Shown here in pieces: positions 36,559 to 47,000 of a stretch of DNA of 64,000 nucleotides. Source of the stretch: Coprobacter secundus (lineage in GTDB: Bacteria > Bacteroidota > Bacteroidia > Bacteroidales > Coprobacteraceae); the NCBI GenBank assembly GCA_000803105.1, contig JTDA01000004.1:186001-250000 (forward strand), given 5' to 3'. The notes below the pieces were generated by a model that did no database searches, was not told where the DNA came from, and was given only the letters and a program-made list of their open reading frames with translations. Made by a program: the position numbers and the translations under genes. Within the stretch, counting starts at the first letter, position 1, and every line of letters starts with the position of its first letter.

Positions 36559-36591
36559 CAAAAGTACAAAAAAGAGTATTTATCCTGCAAA
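36559..36591 (-). promoter_or_regulatory. Promoter for AlbA_2 gene, almost no leader
   Basis: On the minus strand, -33 TTTG (36588-36591), a 21-nt spacer and -7 TACTTTTG (36559-36566), then CAGT and the ATG. The expected start of transcription falls at or within a few bases of the start codon. Confidence 0.68.
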
Positions 36592-36677
36592 AACTATCAT
36601 CGCATAAACTTTTCATATATCATTTTAGCCGTAAATAATATATCAATTAGTTCCCCAAAAACAGCACACTTCTATAA

Positions 36678-36858
36678 TCAACTTAAATTTTGCACAAGTC
36701 GGTTTTAAGAATTTCTTTTGTGGGAGTTTTTCTAAATTTCATGAGAATGATAACGGGTATCTGACGAATAAAGACGAGAAAAAACAACCGAAAGAAAACA
36801 CAAAAATGTCCAGATAATATTCCCTTATTGGAAAATTTAGACAATTGTCTCTTAATAT
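36678..36858 (+). repeat. Dispersed intergenic repeat, copy C
   Basis: About 180 nt in the gap between the divergent AlbA_2 and ddh genes. It opens TTAAATTTTGCACAAGTCGG and TTTTAAGAATTTCTTTTG (as B and D), and later has GAAAACACAAAAATGTCC and GATAATATTCCCTTATTGG (as A). Confidence 0.6.
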
Positions 36859-36919
36859 CCAATGCATTTTTATAATATTTTTAAAGATATCAGAACAACT
36901 ATTTTCCCGATATTTTTTC

Positions 36920-36927
36920 TACATTTG
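36920..36927 (+). promoter_or_regulatory. -7 promoter box for ddh
   Basis: TACATTTG fits TAnnTTTG and lies 50 nt before the ddh ATG. No clear -33 box. Confidence 0.58.
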
Positions 36928-36977
36928 CAACATCTTTACAGACAAAAACAAAAGTAAACGATAAAAATATAAGCAAA

Positions 36978-37874
36978 ATGAAAAAAATTAGAGCAGCCAT
37001 AGTTGGATATGGCAATATTGGTAAATATGTGTTGGAAGCCCTCCAAGCTGCCCCCGATTTCGAAATAGCCGGTATCGTACGTCGTGATGCCTCAAACATT
37101 CCAGCTGAACTAAAAGAATATCCTGTAACTGAAGATATTGCGTCACTCCAACAAGTAAACGTAGCCATTTTATGTACTCCCACTCGGAAGGTAGAAGCTT
37201 TTGCAGAAAAAGCCTTGGCTTTAGGAATCAATACAGTAGACAGTTTTGACATACATACACAAATATGGGAATTGAAATGCCATCTCGATACTGTGGCTAA
37301 ACAACATAATGCCGTTTCTATCACGGCAGCCGGATGGGATCCCGGTAGCGATTCTATTGTTCGCGCCCTCATGCAGGCTTGTGCCCCTAAAGGCATAACC
37401 TATACCAATTTCGGACCGGGTATGAGCATGGGACACACAGTTGCCGTAAAAGCCGTCGATGGAGTAAAAGCAGCACTTTCAATGACAATTCCTTTGGGTA
37501 CTGGCATACACCGTCGCATGGTATACATTGAACTGAAAGACGGGTACAAATTTGAAGACGTTGCAAAAAATATCAAAAACGATCCTTATTTCGTAAATGA
37601 TGAAACCCACGTAATGCAGGTAGAAAATGTTGATGATTTATTAGATATGGGACATGGAGTACACATGACCAGAAAAGGTGTCTCTGGAAAAACGCAGAAT
37701 CAACTGTTCGAATTCAATATGAAAATAAACAATCCTGCCCTTACCGGACAAGTATTGGTTGCCGTAGCTCGTGCATCCATGTTACAAAAGCCAGGATGTT
37801 ATACAATGATCGAAATACCGGTTATCGATATGCTATACGGCAATAAAGAATCATTAATTAAACACCTTGTATAA
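36978..37874 (+). CDS. ddh: meso-Diaminopimelate dehydrogenase
   Basis: A 298-residue NADPH enzyme that makes meso-diaminopimelate from tetrahydrodipicolinate in one step, feeding peptidoglycan and lysine. The Rossmann start is RAAIVGYGNIGKYVLEAL; ITAAGWDPGSDSIVRALM and FGPGMSMGHTVAVKAVDGV are hallmark active-site segments. Length is normal. The single-step route is one of the known variants in Bacteroidales. Confidence 0.93.
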   Translation: MKKIRAAIVGYGNIGKYVLEALQAAPDFEIAGIVRRDASNIPAELKEYPVTEDIASLQQVNVAILCTPTRKVEAFAEKALALGINTVDSFDIHTQIWELKCHLDTVAKQHNAVSITAAGWDPGSDSIVRALMQACAPKGITYTNFGPGMSMGHTVAVKAVDGVKAALSMTIPLGTGIHRRMVYIELKDGYKFEDVAKNIKNDPYFVNDETHVMQVENVDDLLDMGHGVHMTRKGVSGKTQNQLFEFNMKINNPALTGQVLVAVARASMLQKPGCYTMIEIPVIDMLYGNKESLIKHLV

Positions 37875-37914
37875 AAGTAAACAATACCGACGAACAGTCT
37901 TTAAAATATTTTTA

Positions 37915-37922
37915 TACCTTTG
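37915..37922 (+). promoter_or_regulatory. -7-like box before lgt
   Basis: TACCTTTG fits TAnnTTTG, 59 nt before the lgt ATG. A terminator-like hairpin follows immediately, so either the leader is attenuated or this box is a chance match. Confidence 0.5.
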
Positions 37923-37924
37923 TG

Positions 37925-37956
37925 AAGTTGTCCTAATATTCAATATGGGACAGCTT
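37925..37956 (+). terminator. Terminator-like hairpin between ddh and lgt
   Basis: A stem (AAGTTGTCC...ATATT from 37925 against AATATGGGACAGCTT at 37942-37956, with wobble pairs) runs into TTTTTTATTTATT. It lies 51 nt past the ddh stop and 25 nt before the lgt ATG, downstream of a -7 box. Confidence 0.68.
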
Positions 37957-37981
37957 TTTTATTTATTATAAAAGTAAGCTT

Positions 37982-38830
37982 ATGTTAGATTTCATTACCT
38001 GGACGGCAGATCCGGCAATTTTTTCCATTTTTTCACGGGAAATCCGCTGGTACGGATTATTTTTTGCAATAGGTTTTTTAATCGGATACCAGATTGAAGA
38101 TAAAATTTTCAAGCATGATAAAGCCCCGGAAGGGTGGGTAGACAAAATATTTATCTATACCATTATCGCGACAGTAATAGGCGCACGATTAGGGCATTGC
38201 TTGTTTTACGGATGGGATTACTATTCTCAACATCCTATCGAAATATTAAAAATTTGGGAAGGAGGTCTCGCCAGTCACGGAGGAGCAATAGGAATCATCA
38301 TCGCCATACTTATATATTCCAAAAAAGTAACACATAAAAATCCTCTTTGGGCCTTTGACCGATTGGTTATACCCACAGCTTTAGTTGGTGCACTTATACG
38401 CATGGGGAACTTAATGAATCATGAAATATACGGACATCCGACCCATCTCCCTTGGGGATTTCGATTCATAGAAAACATTACGGCTTGGCGTCAAGGAATG
38501 GAGCCCATATTCTCTGCTCCATCCCATCCGACACAAATCTACGAAGCATTATGTTACTTCATCATCTTTTTGTTATTGATGTACATGTATTGGAAAAAAA
38601 ATGCCGGACAACGTCAAGGGCTCATTTTCGGAGTATTTCTTGTCGGAGTATTCTTCTCTCGGTTCTGTATTGAATTCCTAAAAAATAATCAAGAAGAATT
38701 TGAAGAAAATATGATTCTGAACATGGGACAGTTATTAAGTATTCCATTTGTTATATTCGGTATATACCTAATAATCAGGTCACTAAAACACCCCATCGAT
38801 ACAGGAGCCATTATTTATAAAAAACATTAA
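37982..38830 (+). CDS. lgt: Prolipoprotein diacylglyceryl transferase
   Basis: A 282-residue inner membrane enzyme with about seven helices. It moves diacylglycerol from phosphatidylglycerol to the lipobox cysteine, the first step of lipoprotein maturation. Motifs are WYGLFFAIGFLIGY, ARLGHCLFYGWDYY, GGLASHGGAIG with the key His, and GALIRMGNLMNHEIYG, the Lgt signature. Length is normal. Confidence 0.95.
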   Translation: MLDFITWTADPAIFSIFSREIRWYGLFFAIGFLIGYQIEDKIFKHDKAPEGWVDKIFIYTIIATVIGARLGHCLFYGWDYYSQHPIEILKIWEGGLASHGGAIGIIIAILIYSKKVTHKNPLWAFDRLVIPTALVGALIRMGNLMNHEIYGHPTHLPWGFRFIENITAWRQGMEPIFSAPSHPTQIYEALCYFIIFLLLMYMYWKKNAGQRQGLIFGVFLVGVFFSRFCIEFLKNNQEEFEENMILNMGQLLSIPFVIFGIYLIIRSLKHPIDTGAIIYKKH

Positions 38831-38839
38831 AACTACTAT

Positions 38840-38878
38840 ATAAGGGGAGGTTGCTCTTTCAGACAATACTCCCTTTAT
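38840..38878 (+). terminator. Hairpin after lgt
   Basis: A 10-bp stem (ATAAGGGGAG 38840-38849 with CTCCCTTTAT 38869-38878, one wobble) and 19-nt loop. The T-tract is weak. Confidence 0.5.
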
Positions 38879-38911
38879 TTATCGTAACATTTGCTGTCAT
38901 TTACCACCATT

Positions 38912-39850
38912 ATGAATGTAAAAGTTAAAGGGTACACATTAGGAGCTCTTGCTGCCGCCACTTATGGAATGAATCCATTATTCGCTTTACCTTTATATAA
39001 AGCGGGGATGAATCCCGATTCTGTCCTTTTCTTTAGATACTTATTTGCAATTCCTGTATTAGGCATTATGATCAAAGTCCGAGGAAGAAATTTTAAACTT
39101 CAAAAGAAAGAAATTTTACCATTGATTATCATGGGATTATTAGTGGCACTTTCATCCCTTACCCTCTTCCAAAGCTATAACTACATGGAAGCCGGCATTG
39201 CATCAACACTATTATTCATCTACCCAATTCTGGTAGCCCTGATTATGTCTTTCGTCTTTAAAGAAAAATTGACTATGCAAACTATCCTATGCATTTTACT
39301 CGCATTAGCCGGAATCGGATTGCTTTACAAAGGCGGTGACGGTACAACCCTTAGCCTGACAGGGATAGCACTGGTTATTATTTCCGCACTCTCCTATGCA
39401 ATCTATATTGTGAGTGTAAATCAGTCAACATTAAAAAACGTTGCTACTCTTAAACTGACATTTTATATATTACTTTTCGGTCTAACTCTTTTTCTGGTAC
39501 GTATAGATTTTGGAAAAAGCCTCCACATTGTCAACACTTGGTACCTCTGGGGTAATCTGATTGCATTAGCAATATTTCCCACAGCCATATCATTTCTCTG
39601 TACTACACAAGCTATCCAATATATAGGCTCTACACCTACAGCCATTCTTGGGGCCCTGGAACCTCTGACTGCCGTATTTTTTGGAGTAACCATTTTCGGT
39701 GAATCACTGACTCCCAGACTTAGTTGCGGAATAGTAATGATTATTTTGGCCGTTACTTTTATTATAGCCGGAGGCAATATTACTTCTCATCTGATACGTT
39801 TTAGAAAGCTCTTTCCCAGACTTCCTATCAGAAAAAGAGCCAGACAATAA
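38912..39850 (+). CDS. EamA/DMT family transporter
   Basis: A 312-residue membrane protein with ten predicted helices in two EamA halves (about residues 8-140 and 150-285). PLLALPLYKAG-like FALPLYKAGM, FQSYNYMEAGIASTLLFIYP and ILGALEPLTAVFFGV are typical of drug/metabolite transporters. It probably exports an amino acid or other metabolite; substrate unknown. The ATG at 38912 is chosen over a TTG at 38891. A basic tail closes the protein. It converges with the DoxX gene (8 nt between stops). Confidence 0.83.
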   Translation: MNVKVKGYTLGALAAATYGMNPLFALPLYKAGMNPDSVLFFRYLFAIPVLGIMIKVRGRNFKLQKKEILPLIIMGLLVALSSLTLFQSYNYMEAGIASTLLFIYPILVALIMSFVFKEKLTMQTILCILLALAGIGLLYKGGDGTTLSLTGIALVIISALSYAIYIVSVNQSTLKNVATLKLTFYILLFGLTLFLVRIDFGKSLHIVNTWYLWGNLIALAIFPTAISFLCTTQAIQYIGSTPTAILGALEPLTAVFFGVTIFGESLTPRLSCGIVMIILAVTFIIAGGNITSHLIRFRKLFPRLPIRKRARQ

Positions 39851-39858
39851 ATAAATGC

Positions 39859-40374
39859 CTAATTCTCTGGTTCAGCAGCCCCACTTATTGTTTCCTCTTT
39901 TACTTCACGGGAAGCTTTAGCTGCCTGCCCTTCTTCAATAAGCTTTACACTATATGCTCTTTTCAACAGGTAATCTATCGAACATTTACCGGGGCCCAAC
40001 ATTAAAATGGTAATATAAATTCCTAAATACAGCATTGGCAATTCAATATTGGATAATGTAATAACCGGATAAGTAAAAAATGTAGCTATTACCATCCCGA
40101 AAATTAAAGGTAAAACTGCCAATCGTGTCATCAACCCCACAACAAGCAAAATCGAACAACCAACCTCTGCCAACAATATTAGTGTTAAAGATATTGCACG
40201 TCCCATCCCCAGAGGATCAGGAAAAGTATCTACCATCAAATCAAAATTCTCAATCTTTGCAATCCCATGTGACAGCATCAAAACTCCTATAAATACCCGT
40301 AAAAACAATCGGGCAAAATTAGAACAACACTCCGAGAGCATAATGTTCATAAATACAGATAACCTCTTATTCAT
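39859..40374 (-). CDS. DoxX family membrane protein
   Basis: A 171-residue protein with four hydrophobic segments. LRVFIGVLMLSHGIAKIENF and LGMGRAISLTLILLAEVGCSILLVVGLMTR are typical DoxX segments. DoxX proteins are small quinone-linked or redox-associated membrane proteins with poorly known function. It has a charged C-terminal extension of about 35 residues (KASREVKEETISGAAEPEN) outside the DoxX core. The following leftward gene on this strand ends at other genes, so it stands alone. Confidence 0.8.
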   Translation of the reverse strand: MNKRLSVFMNIMLSECCSNFARLFLRVFIGVLMLSHGIAKIENFDLMVDTFPDPLGMGRAISLTLILLAEVGCSILLVVGLMTRLAVLPLIFGMVIATFFTYPVITLSNIELPMLYLGIYITILMLGPGKCSIDYLLKRAYSVKLIEEGQAAKASREVKEETISGAAEPEN

Positions 40375-40462
40375 AATATTTCTATTTTTGTTATTAATAA
40401 CAAATAAACTCTAACAAACAACAATCTTAGAGGACCATTTGTTCCCCTCCAATAAATATATA

Positions 40463-41908
40463 TTACCAATTATCTGTTCTAAATGAAGAGACCGGTATTC
40501 CTGATGTACTAAATAAAGATGCTTCTGCATAATTCTTAAAAGCATAACGAGCCGCAACCGGCTTTTCCACTTCATCACTCCATACTATAATAGCTTTTGT
40601 TCTTGTATCAAATACCGCTTTGGCCGGATGAAAGACTTTATCTGTACCGGCAATTTCAAAACTCTTTAGAGGTGTATTTACAGGTATCAGCCCTCCATAC
40701 CCTAAATCATCAAAAGTTATATAAATCTTCCCGTCCTTCATTTCCATCGACTTATATACCGGAGCCGAATAAACAATACCTTTTTTCCCATAAGTCTTAG
40801 CCAAAGCCCAATAAGCCAATCGCTCGGCAACAACCTCTTTATTAGCCGGATGTATACAATCTATATCACCGACATCCATAGTAGTAACCATACCTGAATT
40901 AGGGATATTCAACATACTCTTCAGCTGTACCTCCCGCATAAGAGCTGTTTGCACATCATCTGCATTATCATATCTATAAGGAGCAATTTGGACATAATAA
41001 AAAGGCAATGCCCCAAGTCCCCATTTGTCCCGCAAGTCTTTCACAAAAGCAGGAAATAAACGGGCATACTTTTCTACATTTCCCCTATTACTCTCTCCCT
41101 GATACCAAAGAAAACCTCTTATTGTAAAATTTGTCAAAGGAGCAAGCTTTGCATTATACAACACACACGGAGTATTATGCGGACGCTCTATCTTTTCTTT
41201 ATCATCCAAGTGAGAAAGACCTATCTCCGGGAAATCAGCTAATGCCTCTCTGCTCATCCAGGCTTCAATTTGAGTTCCTCCTAATGTAGAAACAATAATC
41301 CCAACTGGGACTTTTAAAGCTTCCTGCAAATAACAAGCATATAAATAGGCCACTGCACTTGTATATGCAACATTTTCAGAAGAATTGTCCATCCAACGAC
41401 CGATACAGTCATTTTGAGGTTTCTTACTATATTGCCAAGTCCAATTTCCATTCTCATCCATATCCGATGTATATATCCTTATGGGAATACTCGGATTGGA
41501 TTTCGCTATAATTTTATTCGAATTCAAAACCGGTTGGTACGGAAAACCTCTCATAGGGACTTCCATATTCGACTGTCCGGAACATAGCCAAACTTCTCCA
41601 ATCAGAATATTTCTCAAGACCAAACATTCTCCATCATCTATCATAATCTCATAGGGGCCACCTGCAACAGGAGTGGATACTTGTATCTCCCAACTACCAT
41701 CTTTGCCGCTTTTTGTCATATACATTTTACTATCCCACGAAGTTCTTACTTTTATCCCGATATTAAAACTCGCTTTTCCCCACAATTTTACTTTAGTCTG
41801 CTGTTGCAGCACCATCCCGTCAGCCAACACCGATGGCAATTGAATTTTCGCACTAACTGCTGTTACGAAAAATAACAAACCTATAACAAATCTTATTCTC
41901 CTTCCCAT
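40463..41908 (-). CDS. Exported sialate O-acetylesterase (SGNH/SASA)
   Basis: A 481-residue exported esterase with a signal peptide (FVIGLLFFVTAVSA). The catalytic Ser is in CSGQSNMEVPM (about residue 115), with GGTQIEAWM, FLWYQGESN and the C-terminal DVGDIDCIHPANK carrying Asp and His. An N-terminal beta domain precedes the catalytic part. SASA enzymes remove acetyl groups from sialic acid or other sugars, letting glycosidases act. It lies between the DoxX and helicase genes and appears to stand alone; it fits the glycan-degrading theme of the window. Confidence 0.85.
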   Translation of the reverse strand: MGRRIRFVIGLLFFVTAVSAKIQLPSVLADGMVLQQQTKVKLWGKASFNIGIKVRTSWDSKMYMTKSGKDGSWEIQVSTPVAGGPYEIMIDDGECLVLRNILIGEVWLCSGQSNMEVPMRGFPYQPVLNSNKIIAKSNPSIPIRIYTSDMDENGNWTWQYSKKPQNDCIGRWMDNSSENVAYTSAVAYLYACYLQEALKVPVGIIVSTLGGTQIEAWMSREALADFPEIGLSHLDDKEKIERPHNTPCVLYNAKLAPLTNFTIRGFLWYQGESNRGNVEKYARLFPAFVKDLRDKWGLGALPFYYVQIAPYRYDNADDVQTALMREVQLKSMLNIPNSGMVTTMDVGDIDCIHPANKEVVAERLAYWALAKTYGKKGIVYSAPVYKSMEMKDGKIYITFDDLGYGGLIPVNTPLKSFEIAGTDKVFHPAKAVFDTRTKAIIVWSDEVEKPVAARYAFKNYAEASLFSTSGIPVSSFRTDNW

Positions 41909-41967
41909 TATATCAAACTACATTATTATATAAATCAAATATTTTTTTTGTCAATAAGCCCCAAAAT

Positions 41968-43239
41968 TTACCCATCACTTTTACCACTCTCTTTCTTCTT
42001 AGAACCCCGATTGCGATTAAGCGCAGATTTTGGCTTTCCATTATTTTTTCTTCTTCTATGCCCCTGTTTCTTCCCGGAAAATGATTGCGGATTGTACACC
42101 GGGGCTTCACCAATCTCTGGAGAAAGAGGTATTTTGTAAATATCCTTCTCCAAAAATCTTTCTATCCGGTAAAATCGCCCTTGCTCGGTTTCCGATACAA
42201 GCGTTATCGCAGCACCCTCCGCATTGGCCCGAGCAGTACGCCCGATACGATGAATATAATCTTCCGGGTCGTGCGGTACATCATAATTAATAACCAACAC
42301 AATATCCGTAATATCTATTCCCCGAGCTACAATATCAGTTGCAACAAGAATATCGATTTTCCCATTCTTAAAATCCAACATTACCTCCTCTCTCTGAAAC
42401 TGTTCCAAATCTGAATGCATTGCAGCAACAGAATATTTCATTCGTTTTAGAGTATATGCAAGGTCTTTGACCTTCTGCTTCGAAGAAGAAAATATAATAG
42501 TTTTACCGGCTATGGGTTTACTGAACAATTCTTTTATAATAGGCATCTTTTGGGCTTCATAACAAATATATACCGATTGTAGAATCGCCTCATTCGGTTT
42601 AGATATAGCAACATTTATCTCTGACGGATTATGCAAAATATTTTTGGCAAGCTGACGTATTTTCGAAGGCATCGTTGCCGAAAACAGAATAGTCTGTCGT
42701 CTCATCGGCAATTGCTTTCCTATCTGCATAATATCATCATAAAACCCCATATCCAGCATACGGTCGGCTTCATCGAGAATAAAATGCTCTACGCCCGACA
42801 AATCGATATCACTATGCATCAAGTGGGATATCAACCGACCCGGTGTAGCAATAACTACATCAGCCCCCATTTGGATACCCCGTTTCTGCTGCTCCCATAA
42901 AGCACCGTCTCCTCCCCCATATACAACAACTGTAGATATAGGCAAAAAATAAGAAAATCCTTCAAATTGCATATCTATCTGTTGGGCAAGTTCTCTCGTA
43001 GGAGCTATAATGACTGTACGCACTTTATCACATTTTCCAGCATTCTTATGCAACAAATTCAACAACGGCAAGATATAAGCTGCCGTTTTACCGGTCCCCG
43101 TCTGAGCACATGCAATCAAATCCCTCCCTTCCAATATAATAGGAATAGTTAGCTCCTGAATAGGAGTTGTTTCCTTAAAATTCATCGCATCCAGCCCTTG
43201 CAAGATCTCTTCGTCTAAATCTAACTCACTAAATTTCAT
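41968..43239 (-). CDS. DEAD-box RNA helicase (RhlE-like)
   Basis: A 423-residue ATP-dependent RNA helicase. All core motifs are present: Q motif (TTPIQELTIP), AQTGTGKTAA, PTRELAQQ, TPGRL, DEAD (about residues 151-154), SATMP, then the second RecA-like domain with ARGIDITDI and HRIGRTARA. The last ~55 residues are a basic Lys/Arg/Asn/Gly-rich tail for RNA binding. It likely acts in ribosome assembly or RNA turnover in the cold. Confidence 0.92.
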   Translation of the reverse strand: MKFSELDLDEEILQGLDAMNFKETTPIQELTIPIILEGRDLIACAQTGTGKTAAYILPLLNLLHKNAGKCDKVRTVIIAPTRELAQQIDMQFEGFSYFLPISTVVVYGGGDGALWEQQKRGIQMGADVVIATPGRLISHLMHSDIDLSGVEHFILDEADRMLDMGFYDDIMQIGKQLPMRRQTILFSATMPSKIRQLAKNILHNPSEINVAISKPNEAILQSVYICYEAQKMPIIKELFSKPIAGKTIIFSSSKQKVKDLAYTLKRMKYSVAAMHSDLEQFQREEVMLDFKNGKIDILVATDIVARGIDITDIVLVINYDVPHDPEDYIHRIGRTARANAEGAAITLVSETEQGRFYRIERFLEKDIYKIPLSPEIGEAPVYNPQSFSGKKQGHRRRKNNGKPKSALNRNRGSKKKESGKSDG

Positions 43240-43261
43240 ATAATATATAACATATAATTTT

Positions 43262-43269
43262 CAAAATTA
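43262..43269 (-). promoter_or_regulatory. -7 promoter box for the helicase gene
   Basis: On the minus strand TAATTTTG fits TAnnTTTG, 23 nt before the start. TCTG at 43291-43294 is a poor -33. Confidence 0.5.
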
Positions 43270-44068
43270 CGATAAATTACGGATTTTGTACAGATTTCTA
43301 CCTTAATTTAATTTTTATCTAATATCCTTGATCATAACTCAACCTTACAAGTGAAACAATTTTTTTTAAAAAGTTTACAAATTAATCCATTTTATTACTA
43401 CAACTTTCAAAATGATAGGTTCAAAGCTCAAATTTATTAACGAACGTCAATAATAAAATTTTTCAAAATATTTATCTATATAATTTTGTATTTATATATA
43501 AAGCATTATATATTATAATATATATAATAAACTGTATTTTTTTATTCATCTGCAAAATCATAAAAAACTTCACATTTCTCTACAAGTATTTTTTGGATAA
43601 TAGATAACCTTAAACCCCTTTACTTATAGCCATATATATAAAACATTGACTACATAAACATATAAGGGCATTTTTAAAAGAATACTCACTGATTTGCAAC
43701 AAAAAATCATAAATTAACTAAGTTAATTATTACTAAATAATATATGCATATTATTTTTTTTATCGTTCTTAAATATATATTTGTAACAAATTTAAAAATA
43801 GAACGTGATTATTAAAAAGTAATTGAAAAATATATTTAATCAGAAATCATCAAATATCGTGAACTAAAAACACATAATACCTATGGCATGATTCAAACAT
43901 TCAAAACAACTTTTATTCATCTCTCTTTATCACTATCGAGAAATGCTAATATTAAAACAATTCAATAAAAATATTACAAAAAAATAATCTATACTAAAAA
44001 CAAGAAATTACAAAACTCTTTTTTATTCGGAAAATTTCCAAAGACACATTGACATTCAAAGGGTTCTT
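43270..44068. other. Long AT-rich gap and susC leader
   Basis: About 800 nt with no gene. It holds a perfect 14-nt AT palindrome (43509-43522), the susC -7 box at 43776-43783 set in concentric inverted repeats (43764-43805), and then an AT-rich leader of about 280 nt. No strong terminator is seen. Confidence 0.55.
43764..43805 (+). promoter_or_regulatory. susC promoter with nested inverted repeats
   Basis: The -7 box TATATTTG (43776-43783) overlaps ATTTGT-A-ACAAAT (43779-43791). CGTTCT (43764-43769) and AGAACG (43800-43805) flank it on nearly the same centre. This looks like a regulator site laid over the promoter; TTTT at 43752-43755 is at -33 distance. Confidence 0.5.
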
Positions 44069-47000
44069 ATGTCAATAGTTGTTAAACACAAAATGAATGA
44101 ACCCCTTAATAATTTATTAAATAAACTTATGAAAAAACTTTTACTCGGACCGCATCAGTCGATCCTATTACTTGTTTTTCCCATATTTTTAATTTTCACC
44201 TCATGGCAACATGCTATAGCCAATGATGTTGTGGCAGGCATACAGAGTTCCCAACAAAAAAAGACCATTGTAAAAGGTGTGGTAAAAGACGAAAAAGGCG
44301 AGCCTCTAATCGGTGTGAGTATTGCCTTGAAAAATTCTACACAAGGCACTATGACCGATATAGATGGCAACTATAGTATTTCCATCGAAACCGAAAATCC
44401 GGAACTGATATTCTCATACATTGGATATACCTCACAAACTGTTGTTGTCAATGGCAGAACAGAAATCAATATCACTCTGAGAGAAGAAAGCCATGTACTA
44501 AACGAAGTAGTTGTAACTGCTATGGGTATCATGCGTAAAGAAAAATCTCTTACCTATGCTACACAACAAATCAAAAGTGAAGACTTAAATAAAGTACAGG
44601 ACCCGAACGTCGCCAATTCCATAGAGGGAAAAGTATCCGGAGTAGTGATTACTCCAAGTGCCGGTGGTGCCGGTGGTGCATCTAAAATCATCCTTCGGGG
44701 TAATAAATCTATTTTAGGGTCCAGCACTCCACTGATTGTTGTCGATGGTGTTCCTATGACAAATAGTACTCGTAATCAATTAGATATGAATAGCGGAGCA
44801 AATCTGACCTACGCAAGCTCCGCAGAAGGCTCTGACCCACTTTCCATGATCAATCCGGACGATATCGAATCTATCAACGTACTGAAAGGTGCCAATGCCG
44901 CTGCACTCTATGGTTCGGCAGCAGCCAATGGAGTCGTAATGATAACCACCAAAAAAGGTAAGGAAGGTAAACTCGCCATTAATTTCTCTTCTAATCTTAC
45001 TTTTGATACCCCCCTTTTAACTCCGAATATCCAAAACATTTATGGAGCTTCTGTTACCTCTTTATCTGGTATTGGAGACCAGCTCTCGGTAGACAGCTGG
45101 GGTAATAAAGTAGCCTCCAGAAGCGCTGATAACTTAATCATAAACGTACCGATGGACGAAGACAAATTTGGAGGGGGTACTCGCGAAGTACATTTACGTA
45201 ACAGTGCAGGAAATGACTTGGATGATTTCTACCGCACCGGTCTTACCACCAACAACTCCATCGCTTTATCAGGAGGTACTGAGAAAATACAGACCTATTT
45301 CTCGTTTGGAAATTCTCATGCAAACGGTATGTTAGAAAACAATACATATAATCGAAACTCCTTTGCATTACGTCAAAGCTACGAATTCTTCAAACGCCTT
45401 CATTTCAATGTAAACATGAATTACGTACAGACAGTCACGCGAAACCGTCCGGGAGGTGGTACTGTACTCAACCCTATCTATCATATGTATACCATGCCGC
45501 GTAATATAGACATAGACTATTACCGGAATAACTATGTCAAAAACGGAAATTGGAATAGTGAACTACAAAGTCTGTATGTTTTGAACCAAGGTGTATACCA
45601 ATGGACTCAACAACGCGTGGCCCTCTCCGGCCCTATGCAAAACTGGGCCTATATGGAAAGCATGCAAAACAATCCTTATTGGTTGATGAACCAAAACAGA
45701 GGGAAACAGACCGAAGACCGCTTTTACGGGACAGTAACCGGCCGTGCAGATATCTATGATGGTTTGAGTTTCCAGGCTCGTGTCAGTATCGACCATACCA
45801 AATACACAAACGACAGTCGCCGTTACGCCACGACATTCAATCCTTCCGGAATGGAAGACTACGGTCGGTATTGGAAAGACATATCCAAATCAGAAGAGAT
45901 ATATACCGATTATTTATTAAGCTACAATAAAGATATCAAAGATTTTTCGGTATCGGCAACCGCAGGTTGGGTAGGCCACGTTATCAAAGGTGAAATTCAA
46001 AAAACTGACGTAGTAGCTACCTATATAGACCCAAATAAAAGAATGCTCTCAGACCGTATCAACCTGTTTGAGACAAATGCCGGAGGTTCGGGTGCCACGA
46101 CAACTACCCTTTCTTCCAACTGGGATAAGGCAGCCCTTTTTACAGCTCAATTAGGATGGAAAGATATGGTATATATTGATGGTTCTTACCGTCGCGACTG
46201 GTATCGCGCCTACAAACAATTCGAAGACAGGGGTACTCCCGACAATTATGGGTATTTCGGCGTGGGTGCTAATGCCATCGTCAGCTCTATTGTTAAACTG
46301 CCCGAGTGGTTCAACTATATGAAATATCGTCTTTCCTATTCCGAAGTGGGTAACTCCATTCCGAATATCGTTTACGCCAAAGGCTCGGAAAATCTTCAAA
46401 CTGGAACGATATCTCAAAGTACATTCGCTCGTTTTGCAAATCCATTGCCCGAAAAGACCAAATCATTCGAAACCGGTCTCGAAATGTTATTCTTCAACAA
46501 CAACTTGAATGTAGACCTTACATATTACAATTCCAAAATGCAAGACCTCTATATGCTGGCAACCAATGCATCCGGATTGTCTGAACCTGTCAACTCAGGA
46601 AAAGTACGCAATCAAGGTATCGAAGCTACTGTAGGTTACAATTTCTGGTTCGGTAAAAATTGGAGTTGGAAAACTGCATATAATGTATCGTTCAATGACA
46701 ACAAAATACTCGAGACTTCTTATGAAAAGGATGGCAGTGAAAAACTTATCTATCAAGATGTTGCCGGTGTACGCGTTCGTTACCGGAAGGGCGGGTCTAT
46801 CGGAGATATGTATGTCACCGACTTCAAACGTGACGAAAACGGACATTATGTACTCTCTTCCAGCGGTAAAACCCAGATGGAAACAGAAGCTAATAAGATG
46901 TATACCATCTATGCGGGCAATATGAACTCAAAATGGCAAATGGGTTGGAGTAACACTATCAAGTTCAAAGACTTTACACTCTTTTTCCTTATCAACGGAC

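Noticed and set aside
36978..37874. ddh as a second Gfo/Idh-type dehydrogenase
   Set aside because: The ITAAGWDPG and FGPGMSMGH segments are specific to diaminopimelate dehydrogenase.
43500..43530. AT palindrome TATATTATAATATA as a replication or integration site
   Set aside because: Short palindromes of this kind are expected by chance in sequence this AT-rich; no DnaA boxes or repeats accompany it.
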